Part shown: positions 34,049 to 47,699 of the stretch, one piece after another
Numbering within the stretch: the first letter of the stretch is position 1
Layout: each line of letters starts with the position of its first letter
Origin: Echinostoma caproni
Taxonomy: Eukaryota > Platyhelminthes > Trematoda > Plagiorchiida > Echinostomatidae
DNA: 64,000 bases
Assembly: GCA_900618425.1 (NCBI GenBank)
Contig: UZAN01039843.1
Coordinates: 30,894 to 94,893 of the forward strand
Direction: 5' to 3'
Translations under genes and position numbers: made by a program
The notes under the pieces: model-generated
What the model saw: the letters and a program-made list of their open reading frames with translations, nothing else
Told to the model about the DNA's origin: nothing
The model's database searches: none

Positions 34049-34697
34049 TTATATTTGTTTTTCGTCCTCATTGTTTGTCCCACAGATTGATTAGATCTCA
34101 ATTCGTTAAAGGGGTGAACTAACAACAATAATATTAATGGAATAAAAGCATGTCTTTCACAAGACGCAGAAAAATGCATCATTCACTGAAATCGATCAAG
34201 TAGCTCGATTACCGACTCTTTTCATCTGTTGGATCATTCAGGCTGTATAAGATATTTCTGAATAAGAATCCCATATCTCATTTCCTCGGGGGTTCCAAGT
34301 AGTACAAAACCAAATGAATAACTGATTTCTTACACAATTCGTGAACTCAGTTTCCTTTGAGTCAAAGGAGACTCCTTCGACCGATCGACCATATTGATTT
34401 TTAATGTGTCAGCCCCGTTCACCTGGGCACTTTTATAATCTCGTTCCTGTGTGCATGTATGTGGAGGCGAGTTATGCATGCTTGCATTGACTGAATCGGG
34501 GCTATAGTGTAGTGTTTCGTCCGAACTTAAAAATTCTGTCTGTGTGTGCGTGCAGTCTGTCTGCTTGCTTTCGTGTGTGCACACTTTCAAACGGAACAGA
34601 TAAGTACCCGTTTGTCTGCTCATGTATAGATAGCATGTGCTCTACCGTCGGTTTTTATTTTTGTCGCAACCAGACAGAAAACTGAAGTTTGATCTCT

Positions 34698-34700
<3 letters not shown>

Positions 34701-34744
<44 letters not shown>
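34701..34744 (+). repeat. (TG)n microsatellite
   Basis: 44 bases of TG repeat preceded by a short CT run. Confidence 0.97.
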
Positions 34745-34745
<1 letters not shown>

Positions 34746-35089
34746 ATTCCTTAGCCCTAATTCTACGCACACAAAACCGGGGACTCCTTTTTTGCGCATA
34801 GACCGGTTTCTAAAAAACAGCTAAGAATCAAATTGAACTCTGGACCATTTGTTTATGTATCACTCACTACCCGTTCGTGTGTGTGTTCACGCGCTTCGTT
34901 CTTGGACATTCTGATAAAATAAGTGAATAAGTGCAAATTGGCGTCATGATTTGGTTTCCATCAGGTGCAATCCTCCACATTCATTTGGGCCGGTGAGAAC
35001 GGAATTGCACAATAGGTGACCGATTTCAGTCGGATTCTGAACAGTCTGAATAAGTGTAGTTGTCCTGCCCCGTGGCAACTTATCAAATG

Positions 35090-35180
35090 CATTAGTTTCA
35101 GTTTTTACAACCGTTAATCTTGTATTTTCATGCGCCGGTTTTGGTTACTATCTTTCGGCTGCCCATTTGGATAAAACAGC
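35090..35180 (-). repeat. Retrotransposon 3' tail
   Basis: Same tail as 11945-12055 and 31615-31690, minus strand. Landmarks are ggctgcccatttggataaaa and gtttttacaaccgttaatct. No coding sequence is attached. Confidence 0.7.
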
Positions 35181-37611
35181 AAAATGATGAGTGAAATGTT
35201 GTATATCTAAGTCCAATTCAGATGTGACTGTGTCACAAATGAAAAGAACTTTTATTGCTACTTTGCACTCAGTGATGATGAACTTTTATGGTTAAAACTG
35301 CACCGTTCATAGTCAAGACTAGTACAATGTATCTTATATGTATGGTCATTGTTTATCTCTTTTGCGCTTGGTCTAATCGGTTCCCTGCTTTGTCCGTCAA
35401 ATCGACTGATCGCTCGACGAGTGGCTTTATTTGGCAGTACTTCGTTCTTTCCTTCTCCCCTTGTTCAACCCGACTGGAACTATGACAACTAGGTTATGCT
35501 TATCCCGTTCCTAGAAATACAAACCAACACGGATGATCGAACCCTATGTCAAGTGAAGCCAAATGAACTTCTTTGACTTTGATGGCACCTACTGGGAGTT
35601 TCAATATTTGTTAATCATGTAAAAGTTATGTGCTTTGTGCCAAATAATTTCAAGGAACAAATACTTATTTTCGTTCAGAAATAAGGTTAAAATAACCGAA
35701 TTGGAGTAAGGGGGGGGGGTGAGGGGGCGAGGTTTGACAGATTTGGATCTGGCGCAGAACAATAACCAGAGTCTTTGGTTATGGGTGTTTGAAAGTTCAT
35801 TCTGGTTTGGGTTCACTTAGTTAGTCTGCTCAGTAGATAGAGAAATCACGCGATTTGTTGGATGTTGAAAAATTGGTCGACACACTTTTGCATGCATCCA
35901 GCTAATCCATCGTTCTCATGTTTCTCTGCTTTACAGTCAGCTTTACATTGACTACAACCTTCTCTTTATTGGTCCATTAGGTGGGTAATCGTGGGACGAA
36001 AATTGTCATTGCAGTGGGAGGACATCTGTTTGAAGAATTTGTGTCCCACAAAACGACTGGAAGTTGACTGCATTTTGACCTTGAGGAAGCCTAGGTCGTT
36101 GCACTGGGATTAACACGAACATTAGCTGCAAAAGACTATAACATGTTTTATGTCAAACAGAGTTTGGGTTCTAGTAAAATGTTAGTATCCGTCACCTCTG
36201 TAAAGAAGAGCCACGTGCTATACACTGTCCAAAACTGCCAAAGAAGAGTTGACCCTGACTTGAACATAGTTGCAGTGTTCTATAATGGGACATATTCGGT
36301 CCTTGTAAACAGTGGATAATTGAGCCGGGGGGAAAAGCGAAAACTCTCAAAAATCTTTCAGACCGCAAGCGATGCAAGTTCAAAAATATATGTGCAAACC
36401 AAAATATTGGATAGGAAATGTAGTTGCCAAACGAAATGGATGGGAGTTTGAAGATCACTTTGAACTACTTTGGGTTAAATTTGTGGTTTACATATATACA
36501 AGAATGTTTGGCGGAAATTGAACAAGAGGCGCATTGTTTGGTGCTACACATCGCAATATCACTCAGATCTGAGCTGTGCAAAACACATACAGGAAACAGG
36601 TCGCAAGTGATGATGGTAGACTAAGTCCGGAAAATTAAGCGAACAGTCTTAAATACAACGATGCATCTTCAGCAAAATCATAGATACAATCAGGATTTGG
36701 GGTAAAAGACCACCGATGAGGCGACGGAATAGAGTACTATATAACAAAGAACCCGTATCATCATTGTGCATTTATTACCTGGTTCCTTCGTAAACTCTGT
36801 AAACATGCCATCAACGGTATTCGATCTAATTGATAAAGCTCATCTTTGTGTTTTTGTGGTTGAAGAATGAACTGTTTGAAACGAAAATTACTTGTCGTTA
36901 AGTTAAGAAGCTAGTAAATTTCGAAAGATACATATTCGTCAAAACAAACAATAGTTCAGTACTTCTTCTCAACATCGGACATTTCATTACATGTCCGATT
37001 GTTCTTCTGCACCAGTCTAATAGTTAGAATAAGTAAAAATATGCAACAGATTTCGACAGAAAATGCACAAGAAAGCGCCACCCGATGCACACACCCACAA
37101 ATCACTAATTTCTGTGTCCACCCCAGACGTTCCTCTCCCACTGTTGAATCTTCCACTTGGTCGTTTTTGTTGTTGTCGTAAATCAATTCATCGACCGTTT
37201 ATCTGAATGATTTTCGGTAAAGGCGTTTCCCGGTTATCATGTTCTAATTCGGAGACGTGTTTCCACTACTCAGGTGATCCGCGTGTGTGAGAAAACTACG
37301 CGTGTGTATTGTGGAGAAATTGAAAATGTCGACTATGTGAAGCTGACAGGTCCGGTCGTCCGGTGACGCCCATTCTTGGATGAATGACTCCGGACTCTAT
37401 CTCATCTGAGTGCTTCATCAGATAAATTACGAGTGGGTGATGGATGTGCAGGGGTTCTAAGAGTGGATAACTCTTTACTTCGCCGAAAATGAAAATTTAT
37501 CTCCAAAGGAGTAACCTAGCAGCCACTATTCTGGGATTCCTCATAGCAAGTTGTTTTTTGCTTAAAAGCAGGATAACGTGACGTTAGACTGTTGTGATTG
37601 ATGCACATCAC

Positions 37612-37650
<39 letters not shown>

Positions 37651-39545
37651 ATCAGCGGAATAAGCCAATGATTTGTAAGTGGCTATCATCACATCAAGCG
37701 AATAGACGTTCGAACTCCAATACCACCGCCTGGCTGCCTCGCTGATTTGTATTCCATGAAAACCAGTTTATCAACCACCGCAATCTTCTCCCGAAACTTC
37801 ACCCTATGCATATGAGTTCTATAAAATATACCTGTAGATTATTATAGTAATTTCTTCAACAAAGATACGACGTAGAGAGAGATATATAATTTCTGAAGCT
37901 TTTACAATTTACAACATCCTAATTCTAGTCGGCCTCCCGTGAATTTGTGGAAGAAACAGCTCAATATTAGAAGAAAAATTATTTGGCCAGATAAATCCGA
38001 TTACCCTTTTTCGTAATTTACTTTGCGGATGAACAAGACATTTCTTTTAAACAAGCCAATCGAATTTTTTAATAGAACGCGAACGTGTGTGTGCAGTTTT
38101 CACGGTTACACGCGAACAAGTGTTCCCTTTGTTTCTATGTGTGCATTACGGTTATCCGTTTTCTGACGGTCGATAGCAAAAACGGGCGATTCTTAATGAC
38201 CAACCATCTCATACAAAAGGTCTTCCGACTCCAAAAGTGTTACACACAATATGTCACCGTGAGCGTTTCTCTCGGGTGATAAACACTTTCAATAATTTTT
38301 GCAGTCCACATTTGCACTGACCTCATTCGACTGGGCATGATACCCAGTTTTAACCATGATCTTTATCATCACATGAATTCACTACAGGGTTTTGGAAACT
38401 CGTATACTTGGTAGTTTCGACAGTGAACCATTTTAAATTTCCCTGATTCGGTATAGTCTCCTACTCGGCGGACAGCGATTCAGTGTGTGTTATGGAATAG
38501 CAACTGAACCTAAACGGCTGGATTGGGCTCAAAATGTCTTACGCCACTTCTCTATGCACGTTTTGTAACATCGTGAATCAAGTTAGATGCCTAAAAAAGT
38601 ACTCTGAATGATTGATCGTTGATACAGTTTTGACTGATACTGCATCAGGACATCACATTACCCGAAGAACCTTACATCAGAATGATCTAACTGATACTCG
38701 TGGTAGCAGTAGTCAAGTGTGATCGATTACCATAACGGTTACAGTACTCTCCAAGTACAATCCAGTTGTCACTTAGTGCGATGCTTCTCAAACATGTCTC
38801 CTCAAAGTGTCACAACAACGGTTTTATCTGATATTTTTACTACACAAAAATCACTGATAATGACATCCAGTGTGTCAACGGTCTGTTATAACAAAAGCAA
38901 ATCCGAAGAGTTCTTTCGCTTGGATAGGCTTACAACGATAAGTAACTGTTTTGACTCACAGAATACTCTTCTGAATAGTGAGGAATGACACAGCTGAGAC
39001 AATGAGATACCGAGCCCATTTCCGACTGACAGAAGTTGTTGTTTGGAGACGTATATCAGTCCACGTCGAATTTCACGTCTTGGTCCTCAATTTTGGTGCA
39101 AAGCAAATCGTCACAATTAACGAGAACTGGATACATTTTGGTTTTTAATGTTGTAATCATACCTGAAGATGGCCCTATCTTTTCATCAAGCTCTTTTGGA
39201 TCGTGTTCACCGTAAAATCTTGCCTATCGCTATGCGTTCACATCCCGCTTTGTTGGAATTTTTCTCCTTGATGTTGACCGCTTCGTTCACTCCTCCACTA
39301 AACTCTACTCTACAAGTCAGGGTCAGATGCGTTACGGTACTCTTGCGTAGTAAATCATGCAAAAGGTGTTTAAAATGATCCTTTTTTAGAAGCCACGAAG
39401 ATTTGTAATACTGCTCGTTATGCTGTTTTTTCTCTCAATAAAATCTCTTTTCACTACCAAACGCGGAAGTAATAAACTACTGTTTCTATGACTGTTTATA
39501 TATGGGGGGTTTGCCCTCCTGCTCCATTTCTTACCTGGCATACAG
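35181..39545. other. Long intron stretch
   Basis: No supported gene. It includes a G run at 35710-35719 and (AT)n at 37615-37649. A tRNA-T-arm-like gttcgaactcc at 37709 lies in a possible decayed SINE (37650-37760). A Ser/Thr-rich + frame at 38719-38988 has a phase-1 donor (AATA|GTGAGG) but no convincing acceptor. Confidence 0.4.
37615..37649 (+). repeat. (AT)n microsatellite
   Basis: About 35 bases of AT repeat. Confidence 0.95.
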
Positions 39546-39719
39546 TAGCAAAACTGACTGTACAAATGTTTGCAAACCTTCTAGGAGAAAAATTAACGAA
39601 CCCTGTAAAATCTCCGATTTCTGTCAATGTCACGTGTTAGATTTGGACCACCCAGTACGAGTATCGTTGAATCACCTAAAAACGGCTATCTTTCTTGAGT
39701 ACGGAGTAGTTGATCATGG
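39546..39719 (+). CDS. Candidate cysteine-rich exon
   Basis: Acceptor GGCATACAG| and donor CATGG|GTATGT, both phase 2, 174 bases. The piece reads SKTDCTNVCKPSRRKINEPC, then ISDFCQCHVLDLDHPVRV and SLNHLKTAIFLEYGVVDH. Five cysteines sit in the first half and a hydrophobic, strand-like half follows. It could be a further extracellular exon of the receptor. However, an exon changing phase 1 to phase 2 would be needed between 26680 and here, and none was found. The domain is not recognised. It may be a chance frame with good-looking splice sites. Confidence 0.3.
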
Positions 39720-39969
39720 GTATGTTATTATTGTTCATTGTGCAACTGTGAAGATTTACACACTATTTATTTCAGATGTAATTGAAGAATCGACACAATT
39801 TTGCATTTTTTGTATAATCCTATAGCTGAGTCAACTGGTTAAAACAGTTATTGTTCTCCCTTGATATCTCCAACTTTTATCATGACCCCGCGGTCAACAT
39901 TTATTCGGATTGATTATGGGTCTCGTTGCATTATATAATCAAAAAATTAATCTGCCGATCTTCTTTTAG

Positions 39970-40019
39970 TCTGAGTGTTGCTTTTGATTCTGTGGTGTTT
40001 GACTCATTTAATTTAAAAG
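39970..40019 (+). CDS. Candidate short exon
   Basis: Acceptor GATCTTCTTTTAG| and donor TTAAAAG|GTAATC bound 50 bases, entering in phase 2 and leaving in phase 1. It codes for LSVAFDSVVFDSFNLK. It accepts the phase of the candidate exon at 39546 and delivers the phase needed by the transmembrane exon at 53040. The phase chain is its main support. It is too short for a domain call. Confidence 0.25.
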
Positions 40020-43000
40020 GTAATCTAACCTTAACGATTCAAATGCCGTTATATAATTGTTGCTATATCACACTAGAAGTCAAAAGTTTCAACTTTCTAA
40101 TCACTGTATTGAACGTCCTTCAAGCTCTGATTACTCCACTTTTCTTTCTCTTTCGGTCCAATCCGTTCACTGGTCACACGATCAGCTCGTCGACACTATT
40201 GTTTTAGTTTTGCTATCCGGGCTCTCAAATTTGTGCATGCAACTTATGCATTATTTGTCCTACAGTGCACGCCGAACGTAAAGTATATGCACATTTGGAC
40301 CTAGCTTCTTTAAAATTAGTGGACAAGTAGAGTAGAGAGCGAACCGAGATTTCCGATCTCATCGTGCCCTCTACCTTGATCAACATGACTCATCTCTCTC
40401 TCTCTCAAAGAACTAGATTTGAGAAAACTAGTCGGTGAGCTATTGTGGGAATCTTCAGACTTTTGAGAACTAGATTTGTGTGGCTACCGGGAACATCCTT
40501 TCCCTTTGGTCCATTTGAATAAAAGTAAATCACACAATAGGAGCAGAATTGATACTGGCCATCGATTTCGCGTGCTCTCAATTTACGTACTTAATTGATC
40601 AATATACTACTCCGTTACTCCGTTCATTATGTCCGTTCTAATTAATTTCTGACTATATCTATTTGGCATTACGCAACCATTTTCAACTCTCATTTGTTCA
40701 TGGTTAATCTTTTTCCATTACGTAACTGTTTGTGTGCTAACATCCCTCTTTTTCTGAATATTTGTAATCAATTTAACCTCCTCCTCCTCATTCACTCATC
40801 TCCAAATGACTTTGATAATGATTCAACAACCCAGTTCTTTCTGCTTGAACCCATGTACTTATGTAAATGTCCATACATGGTATTGTTCCTGTACCATTTC
40901 GATCTATTTAATGTACGTAGACAGCTGCTAGAGATCAGACGAAATTGATGACCAATATCAATTTTGTTCTGTTGTCTCACTAATGATCCGTCAGGAGCTT
41001 TGTTTGCCTCCCGGTAGTATGAGAGTCGTATAAAGATATGCGAACCACCTACGTTTATTTCCCGTTAGTCATCATTATCTCTTATGGAATGAACCCTCAG
41101 TGAAAGGTGTTTTTTCCTAATGTCTATTGTGACAGAACGGCTTGCAAAGCAATCTTTTCATTGTGTACAAATTCCCTTAGCTTTGAATTTACTGCATTTA
41201 TGTTTGACCGAATATGCAGCTGAAGATCACTACAAAAAACCGACACACAGAGTAACACCGTGATGATTCAACGGATTTTGAAACAACGGTCTGCCGTTTC
41301 TCGAGGATGTTTCACTGAGCGATCGGTTGACAGAGAGAGATAGGCATAAAAAAGAGTACCTGGTGTTTCAGACAGTAATTCACTTTTTACCTCGCTCACC
41401 AATGCGTACATTTTTCAAGCACGGGGTATCTACCTACATTAGATCGATCCTCTGAGCTTCATCTCCATACCGAAATTAGATCTATTCGTTCACACTTTTA
41501 CTTGTCATGTAAAAGTTTATTCTCAAAAACGTTACGAGAGTATTTCGGTTGATGAGAACTGATCATCTTTCAGACTTCACCTTCACGCATATTCCTCAGC
41601 TCTTCCAGTCAAACATACACTCGGAAGCACCAGACTCGAGTTTCGCTCCTATTATAGCTCTTCGGTAGTGCACATCCACCCTCCCATCCGGGATTTGAAC
41701 TCCGGAACCATCAGAGTATATGGTTGACAGGAAAAGCTAAGGAATATGCGTCAACGTGAAGTCAGTTCCGAGTAGGCAATATCAATTATCCCCAACAATA
41801 CTCACAAGTAACTGTGAGTAAAATGCAAGTGTTTCGTTTATTCGAATGACACCATAACCTCTTACAACATACTGTTGCCATCCATTTGTTCCAAATTCAG
41901 AGAACGAACTATTGTTTATGAGAAAATTTTCTCTCCAGCCTCACAAGTAACATGATACTTACAATAGTGTTATCCTGTTCACTTCACCATTCCCTATGTA
42001 TTGCGCTTGGGTTCTCATTTGATATAACTGTCTCAAACATCTCATTGCGCGGTCAATTTTATTAAATGTTAAATCTATTGTGTTTTAGGGGGTTAAAATT
42101 CAGTCCATTGAACTATTAGGTTTTCAGTTCTTTATTTAGCTCCATTTGACCCTCAGTCAACGCCGCTACCGTTGTCTCGTATCAATGTACTACTCTCTTA
42201 TATTCTTACTCTTGTTGCGCGTTATACACTTCTCGATTTGGTGTAATTAAATAGTCGTGGCTGTGAACTTGAATTTTGTCTTTATTTTGAAATTTGTTTT
42301 GTAATCTCAAATAAGGCATGAGATTTCCGGGATTTTCTGTTCCACACGAGTAGTAAATGCATCCGTTCGATAAGCTGGAATCCTCGTAGCGTTTAGTGTG
42401 GTGAAAGCTAGTTGTTTTACCAGTATCGACTTGATAGTAATAGTGTATTGAAAGCAATCAACCCTCATGCGTGTAATTACTTGGTTACCAAAATTGAAAT
42501 GTATTACGAAACTGACACAATTTGGCCAGTTTGTCTGTTAGTTAGTCCGATATCGCATAGGATGGTCTCCTATCTGTTGAAAGTAAATTCATTTGCCAGT
42601 TTGTCTTGGATAATTTCATAAGAAAATGGAGCTTCTCTATCTCCACCCTCCACATAGACACGTAACGACATACAAGCAAACAGTAGACAGTCATTAAAAT
42701 TATTTTCGTCCATTTTTTTATTCGGAAAGCTGTGTGATAGCCCAGTGGTGCAATCCACACAGCAATCTGCCGAGGAGATGATACACGGACAACTCTCGGT
42801 CACGTCCGTGTTTCTGTCAATTGCCCTTGCGTCCCTCAGTCCGTACTATTCCACAAGTACAAAACTACTATTCACGGACGCATACAACTAGCGCGAACTA
42901 AAAGAGAGGAACAATACACTCCAGTGGTTAGTAAACAAAGGCCACCAAGTTATTGTTTACGAAAACTGTAATCCACACCTCAGTCAAGTATTCTCCTTCC

Positions 43001-43794
43001 ATTTGAATGCAAACTTCAATTCACACTCTCGTTTTATTCTATTGACCAGCGTTTTCTTTTTGCAAACTGCAGTGCCTATACTCTGTTTTCAATTCAGCCT
43101 CTAGTTCACCGAGGAAGCTATGAAACTTGGCAAGTCTATATGCATGTCTGACGAAGAATCCGCTGATGTTTTTCGTTCAGTAGAGATAAGATGGATCTAG
43201 AAAAGAGTTAATTTCGTCTGTGTGATTTATGAGGCATTTTAAGCTGCGTCGTCGTTCAGTAAAGATGCCCTGCCACTCATGATCGTCTTGATGAGTAACA
43301 AATATGATGAGCTTTCAAGTGTCGTTATTTAGGTTGTGGTGCGTTGTTTTTCTTTGCATCTGTCTACTATTTGAGCATTCNATTCTGCAGCCATTTGCTT
43401 GTTACATTAGGCCATTCTAAGATGGAAACGCCGATCTGGGCTTGTTTCAGTTCTCAGCGTGCCACGTTTGGGGCGCGGTAACACAACAAACCCAGTTTAG
43501 CTCATTTGGGGGGGGGCAACTCTTCAGGTAGCCGTGTGTGTATAAGCATGTCATTCTGACTTATCGGTGTCATCCCTAAACAGAGTCGCCTAATCTCACA
43601 GTCACAAATGAGTAGCAATCTCACAACTGCGTTACCTCAATTCCTTTACTAAACGTACTGACTCCCAGAACGGATTAAAATTACATGGCAAAGCCAAAAC
43701 CAAAGCCTGACTATGATGGTTAGTTTGCACTTTGTGTGGATCTTCATTGGNGCAAGACATGAATACGGTCAACTAGCCGGAGAACTTTGGCTGC
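40020..43794. other. Long intron stretch
   Basis: No gene recognised. A (CT) run lies at 40392-40405. A tRNA-T-arm-like segment (gggatttgaactccgg, 41692-41707) may mark a decayed SINE. There is an ambiguous base at 43381 and a G run at 43508-43516. Confidence 0.4.
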
Positions 43795-44080
43795 TTGTAC
43801 CGCTACTGCATTATCTTGTTAGACATCCATGCGGCCTTCGACTCTGCCGATAGGACTGCACTATGGAACTGTTTGTTGAGGAATGGAGTATCGGAGAAGT
43901 ATGTGTCGATCATCAAAGAGTTGTGTCGTCATACCTCAGGTCGGGTTAGAGCCTATGGCCAACTTTCACCACCTTTCGCCGTCTCCAGTGGAGTTCGACA
44001 AGAGTGCCCTGTATCCCCATTCCTTTCAACTTTGTCATAGAGGATATTCTACAGAGTGCTTTTTAGTCTACATGGAGTTC
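43795..44080 (+). mobile_element. RTE-like reverse transcriptase fragment
   Basis: The plus-strand frame reads ILLDIHAAFDSADRTALWN, LLRNGVSEKYVSIIKELCR, SGRVRAYGQLSPPFAVSSG and VRQECPVSPF. It is nearly identical to residues coded on the minus strand at about 950-1140, so it is the same family. It covers only the first-Asp motif to the RQGCP-type block (here RQECP), then shifts frame and fades. Both element ends are missing. An ambiguous base at 43751 lies just upstream. Confidence 0.85.
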
Positions 44081-45869
44081 CCATTACTACGATCCGTTTC
44101 TTCTTGGGATGCTGTTTTTTACTGCACAACTGAGCGTTTTGAAGTGTCCAGGTCTTTTCTTCGCCATACGCGAAGATCTGTTTCAAAGTTCTATTTTCCA
44201 CCCACTCATTTTACGCCGTTCCTGTTCGATCGAACTTTACCTGGGTTGTAAGACAGCAGTGTTCATTTACTGAAGAGACAAATATGAAGCCTCAGGTGAT
44301 TGGCTAGATCAACTGCGCAATTGGCTGTTCCACAAGAATGGTGAAAAATTGTGTCAGTCTAGTGGAACATAAGAACAGTGACATTTGTGTAAATGAAATA
44401 GGAACCTGTCTTTTGGCAAGCATATGCGTATATATTCTGATATCATTCGATGTGTTACACAGGCGTTCCATCTCACATTCTTTCTATTTATAATTTAATT
44501 CAACCATCACCGAAAGGCTACGTTTGATTCAATAGGACTTCAGTTACATCTTTTATTATAGCCGACGTTCCCTTTTTTGGTAACTTCTACAATATTGGCA
44601 ACGTGTCAGAGGTTGCTATTAGCCACGAAGCATATCTAATAGAAGCACATAGCACATAGTGTTTCAATGTTGTTCTAATTCCGATCAACAGGTATTTGTC
44701 TAGACTGAATGGGATTCGAATAAGCTGGCAAATCTTGACCTTCAAGTATTTCGGTGTACTGAGATTGATTTCCATCAAAGGTGGTTTTTCCATTTCGATC
44801 TTTTATTGTGTCATGTTAATGGCTTTTAGAATACTGAAGTTCTTTCACGGTGAATAGAAAAAAATAACTAAATTCGCACCTGGACCGTTAATTCATAGTT
44901 CACGCCTGACCGACGACCCGCACTTGGAAGCGTTCATGCATTACCTGGTCATTATGTCGCACTTTTATAAGGGAAGTCATTTATCCCATTTGTGGTCTTG
45001 GCAGCAGTGAAAATGCCAATTAGACGTGTTGTGTAAAAGAATAATAGCTGCTGCTTGTTTCTGGCGCTCAGGGTACGCACAATTCACCCTCTCAAACAAT
45101 ATCAGGCGAGATGAGACAGACGTCTCTTCCCATTTTGTCAGGATTTCTCCTCCCTCCCCGACTCAACTGTTCGACATAAGACGTGTGATGTATTAGCTCG
45201 TAGATGAATCACCCCAACCGAGCTTCTTCGCTAAAATGTGTGTGTTCTTCCTACAATGTGTAATGATGGCTTATTATTGAAAATGACTTATCATGATTAT
45301 TGCTGTGAGACCACCATCCGGATTCAGACCGTGCACAATTAATTCAGTGCATTCATTGGACGCCAAATGGATGTTTTATTACGCACAGGATACAGTTTTA
45401 CTCTTTTCGGATAAAGTTCGTCCCCTTCCAAAGCATGATTCAATATTTGCCTCAGCCCCGCACATTCTCGAAACTTCTAATCGGTAATGGTTTTCTTATG
45501 ACAGATGTGATGAGTCGTGTTCACCTGATGGAATACTCTCATGCCTCGAGTGACAGCTCGAATTTAATTATTGAAATAATCAGTTTTGTTGAATTTCATT
45601 GAGCGCCATGCTTGGAGTTGTCATTATCAAGTTCAGTTATTTCTCATCTATCGAAGCTTTAGACATTTTTCATGCTGATAATCGTCATTTAAAAAATATT
45701 ATGTGGTAAAACTCATCGCTGCAATTGTGCATGACCTTACCGAACCTTATCAGAATCAAACTGAAAACTATCGCGATAGATTTGTTCATTTCTGATTGAG
45801 TATTTGAAGTTTACCAATCCAGTGCGAACAGTATCTAATCTTCACGTACTATTGAATCACGCGTTAAAC
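44081..45869. other. Intron stretch
   Basis: No gene recognised. Confidence 0.4.
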
Positions 45870-46300
45870 CTACGCTCAAGGTCATCTCCATGTTGCTCTA
45901 CGGCTGCGAGACTTGGCCTGACCCGAGCAGATTACGTCCAGCTAGGTGCTAGAACCAGATAGTCTTTCTTTGGGTATTATAATTTCACAGCATCATCATC
46001 GTGGCTTGGGCACGTCCTACGAATACCTGAGCACCGTCTGCCACACCGTGCATCACTCGCAGACATCAGTCCAGGCTGGAAGAAACAACGAGATGGGCAG
46101 GCTATGACGTGGCACAGAGGGTTAAAGAGATTGTGCTCTGATCTGACTTCCGTTTGGACTTGTCGGCTCCCCGGCTGGGGCCCCAAAGATTCAGATCGTG
46201 TTTGACTGGAGACAGTGCGGGATATGGAATCGAACCGAAGTCAGTGGAGCGAATGTATCCTTTCCTGTTTGCAATCCCAAAAATAAACAAACGGAAAAAA
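45870..46300 (+). mobile_element. RTE-like reverse transcriptase C-terminal fragment
   Basis: It starts with LKVISMLLYGCETWPD (near 45877). Then, in shifted frames, it reads WLGHVLRIPEHRLPHRAS, ISPGWKKQRDGQAMTWHRGL, RLPGWGPKDSDRVWLETVRD and MESNRSQWSECIHFLFANP. This is the RT tail seen in the copies at 1-180 and 11.5-11.9 kb, with a deletion between the YGCETW and GHVLR segments. Confidence 0.8.
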
Positions 46301-46357
46301 CTCAAAACGGCTTGCAGTGAACAAACAAAATTTTGCTACTCCGAAAGTTGAATGTTT

Positions 46358-46455
46358 TATCTCCCCGCTTGTGTACCCATATTTTTTCGTTCACCCATGA
46401 TTATTTGGCACTGTATCTGTAAAGGTTGGTGTTAAATATATATGTATATCTCCAT
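46358..46455 (-). repeat. Short repeat shared with 56750-56870
   Basis: About 95 bases match 56750-56870 (cccgctt.tgtacc.atattttttcgt, then ctgtaaag.ttggtgtta and a TA-rich stretch). At 56.7 kb it continues into RT tail coding on the minus strand, so this is probably part of a minus-strand copy of the same retrotransposon family. Confidence 0.55.
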
Positions 46456-47699
46456 GGTTTTCTTTGGTTGGTACACACTGTGAACAGCAGATACACAACA
46501 AAATACTGATGGCTTGGTGAAACACACTCTGATTCCAATTGCAGGATTAATATACGATAAAAACCCTCCCACCATTGGTGAAATTCTTTACATGGCGGTT
46601 GTGGCTAACTGTCGTGTGACTAAAAGAGTTTAACTATTTGCACATATACGCATAAGCCGACACAAAACTCAATTTCTACTTTTTTAGATTCTCTTTATCT
46701 CACCTGATCCACTTTCTATTATGGATAAGCTATTGAAGGCAAACACGAGACCAACAAGTGTCCGGCACAAGACTGGGAATGGATTTTAAAATGCCGTTAC
46801 AATCTTCTTCTGCAGCAATAAGATTGGTTTTATTCCTCAAACAGGAGCATGAAATCACATTAGCTATTCACAACTCTTGTTCCCCCCCCCCATCATTTAC
46901 ATGCCTGTTTGATGAAAGTCTTGTGAACGGCGTTTCCGAGGCATTCCCTCGGGACGGATATTGATTTATCCAAAGTAAATTTGGGCGCCATTGGTTGATA
47001 AGAGCCGTTAGAGCCATTAGATGGAAAACTGTTGGAAAATTCTATTTCATTTGTGTACAAAAAATATCAGAAGATCAAATTCACTGCTGGAACAACTAAC
47101 TAATTCTGTTCAGATGGCATTATGTGGGCAGCATTTGATTATCCAGCGCAAAATTCACCTGTCTGTTCCCGAGTTTGATCCCCTTTGTCGCACTTCATCA
47201 ATAACTGGGTCAGTTTCGTCAGTTATCTTCGCATTGATTTAGATTGGTATGTCAATAGCTTACCCAGTATTTTAGTTAGTTCCAAATAATAGCATATTTT
47301 TGTTTACTTCCCTGGTATTCACTGTCGGTTGAATTGAAGACAGATTCTTTGCCATTTCTGTGCTATCCTCGATTTCCCAGATGTGCATGGTCAAACTTTG
47401 TGTGATAAAGCCCATTTAACTTAAACCCATTCCTATTGTATTCCATCATCTTCTGCCTAACCGTCCGCATGAAAAGATGAAAAAGGTTATCAAGTGTGTT
47501 AACCGCAGCGTGAGCAACGATGTCAGGTAATGCATACACAGTGAGCTTGGGCAAAATCTTCCACTTTTTGCTCATCGTTGCCTAATTGGGATCATTTTTT
47601 GTTATGCGTATGAAAATTTCGTCCAACGAGAATGTGGTTCTCACCTACTCACTCATAACAAACTTGTGCAAATTACCTTGACCCATTTGAGATTGTTTT
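46456..47699. other. Intron stretch
   Basis: No gene recognised. A 70-codon minus frame at 47363-47575 lies just beyond the Penelope-like element and may be its decayed end or chance. Confidence 0.35.

Larger units (their letters stand above)
31691..35089. other. Long intron stretch with microsatellites
   Basis: No gene seen. It includes (AT)n at 34015-34044, (TG)n at 34701-34744, a C run near 33250-33262 and an ambiguous base at 31741. Confidence 0.45.

Noticed and set aside
47363..47575. 70-codon minus frame next to the Penelope-like element
   Set aside because: It is short, without motif, and has no evident connection in frame to the GIY-YIG domain.
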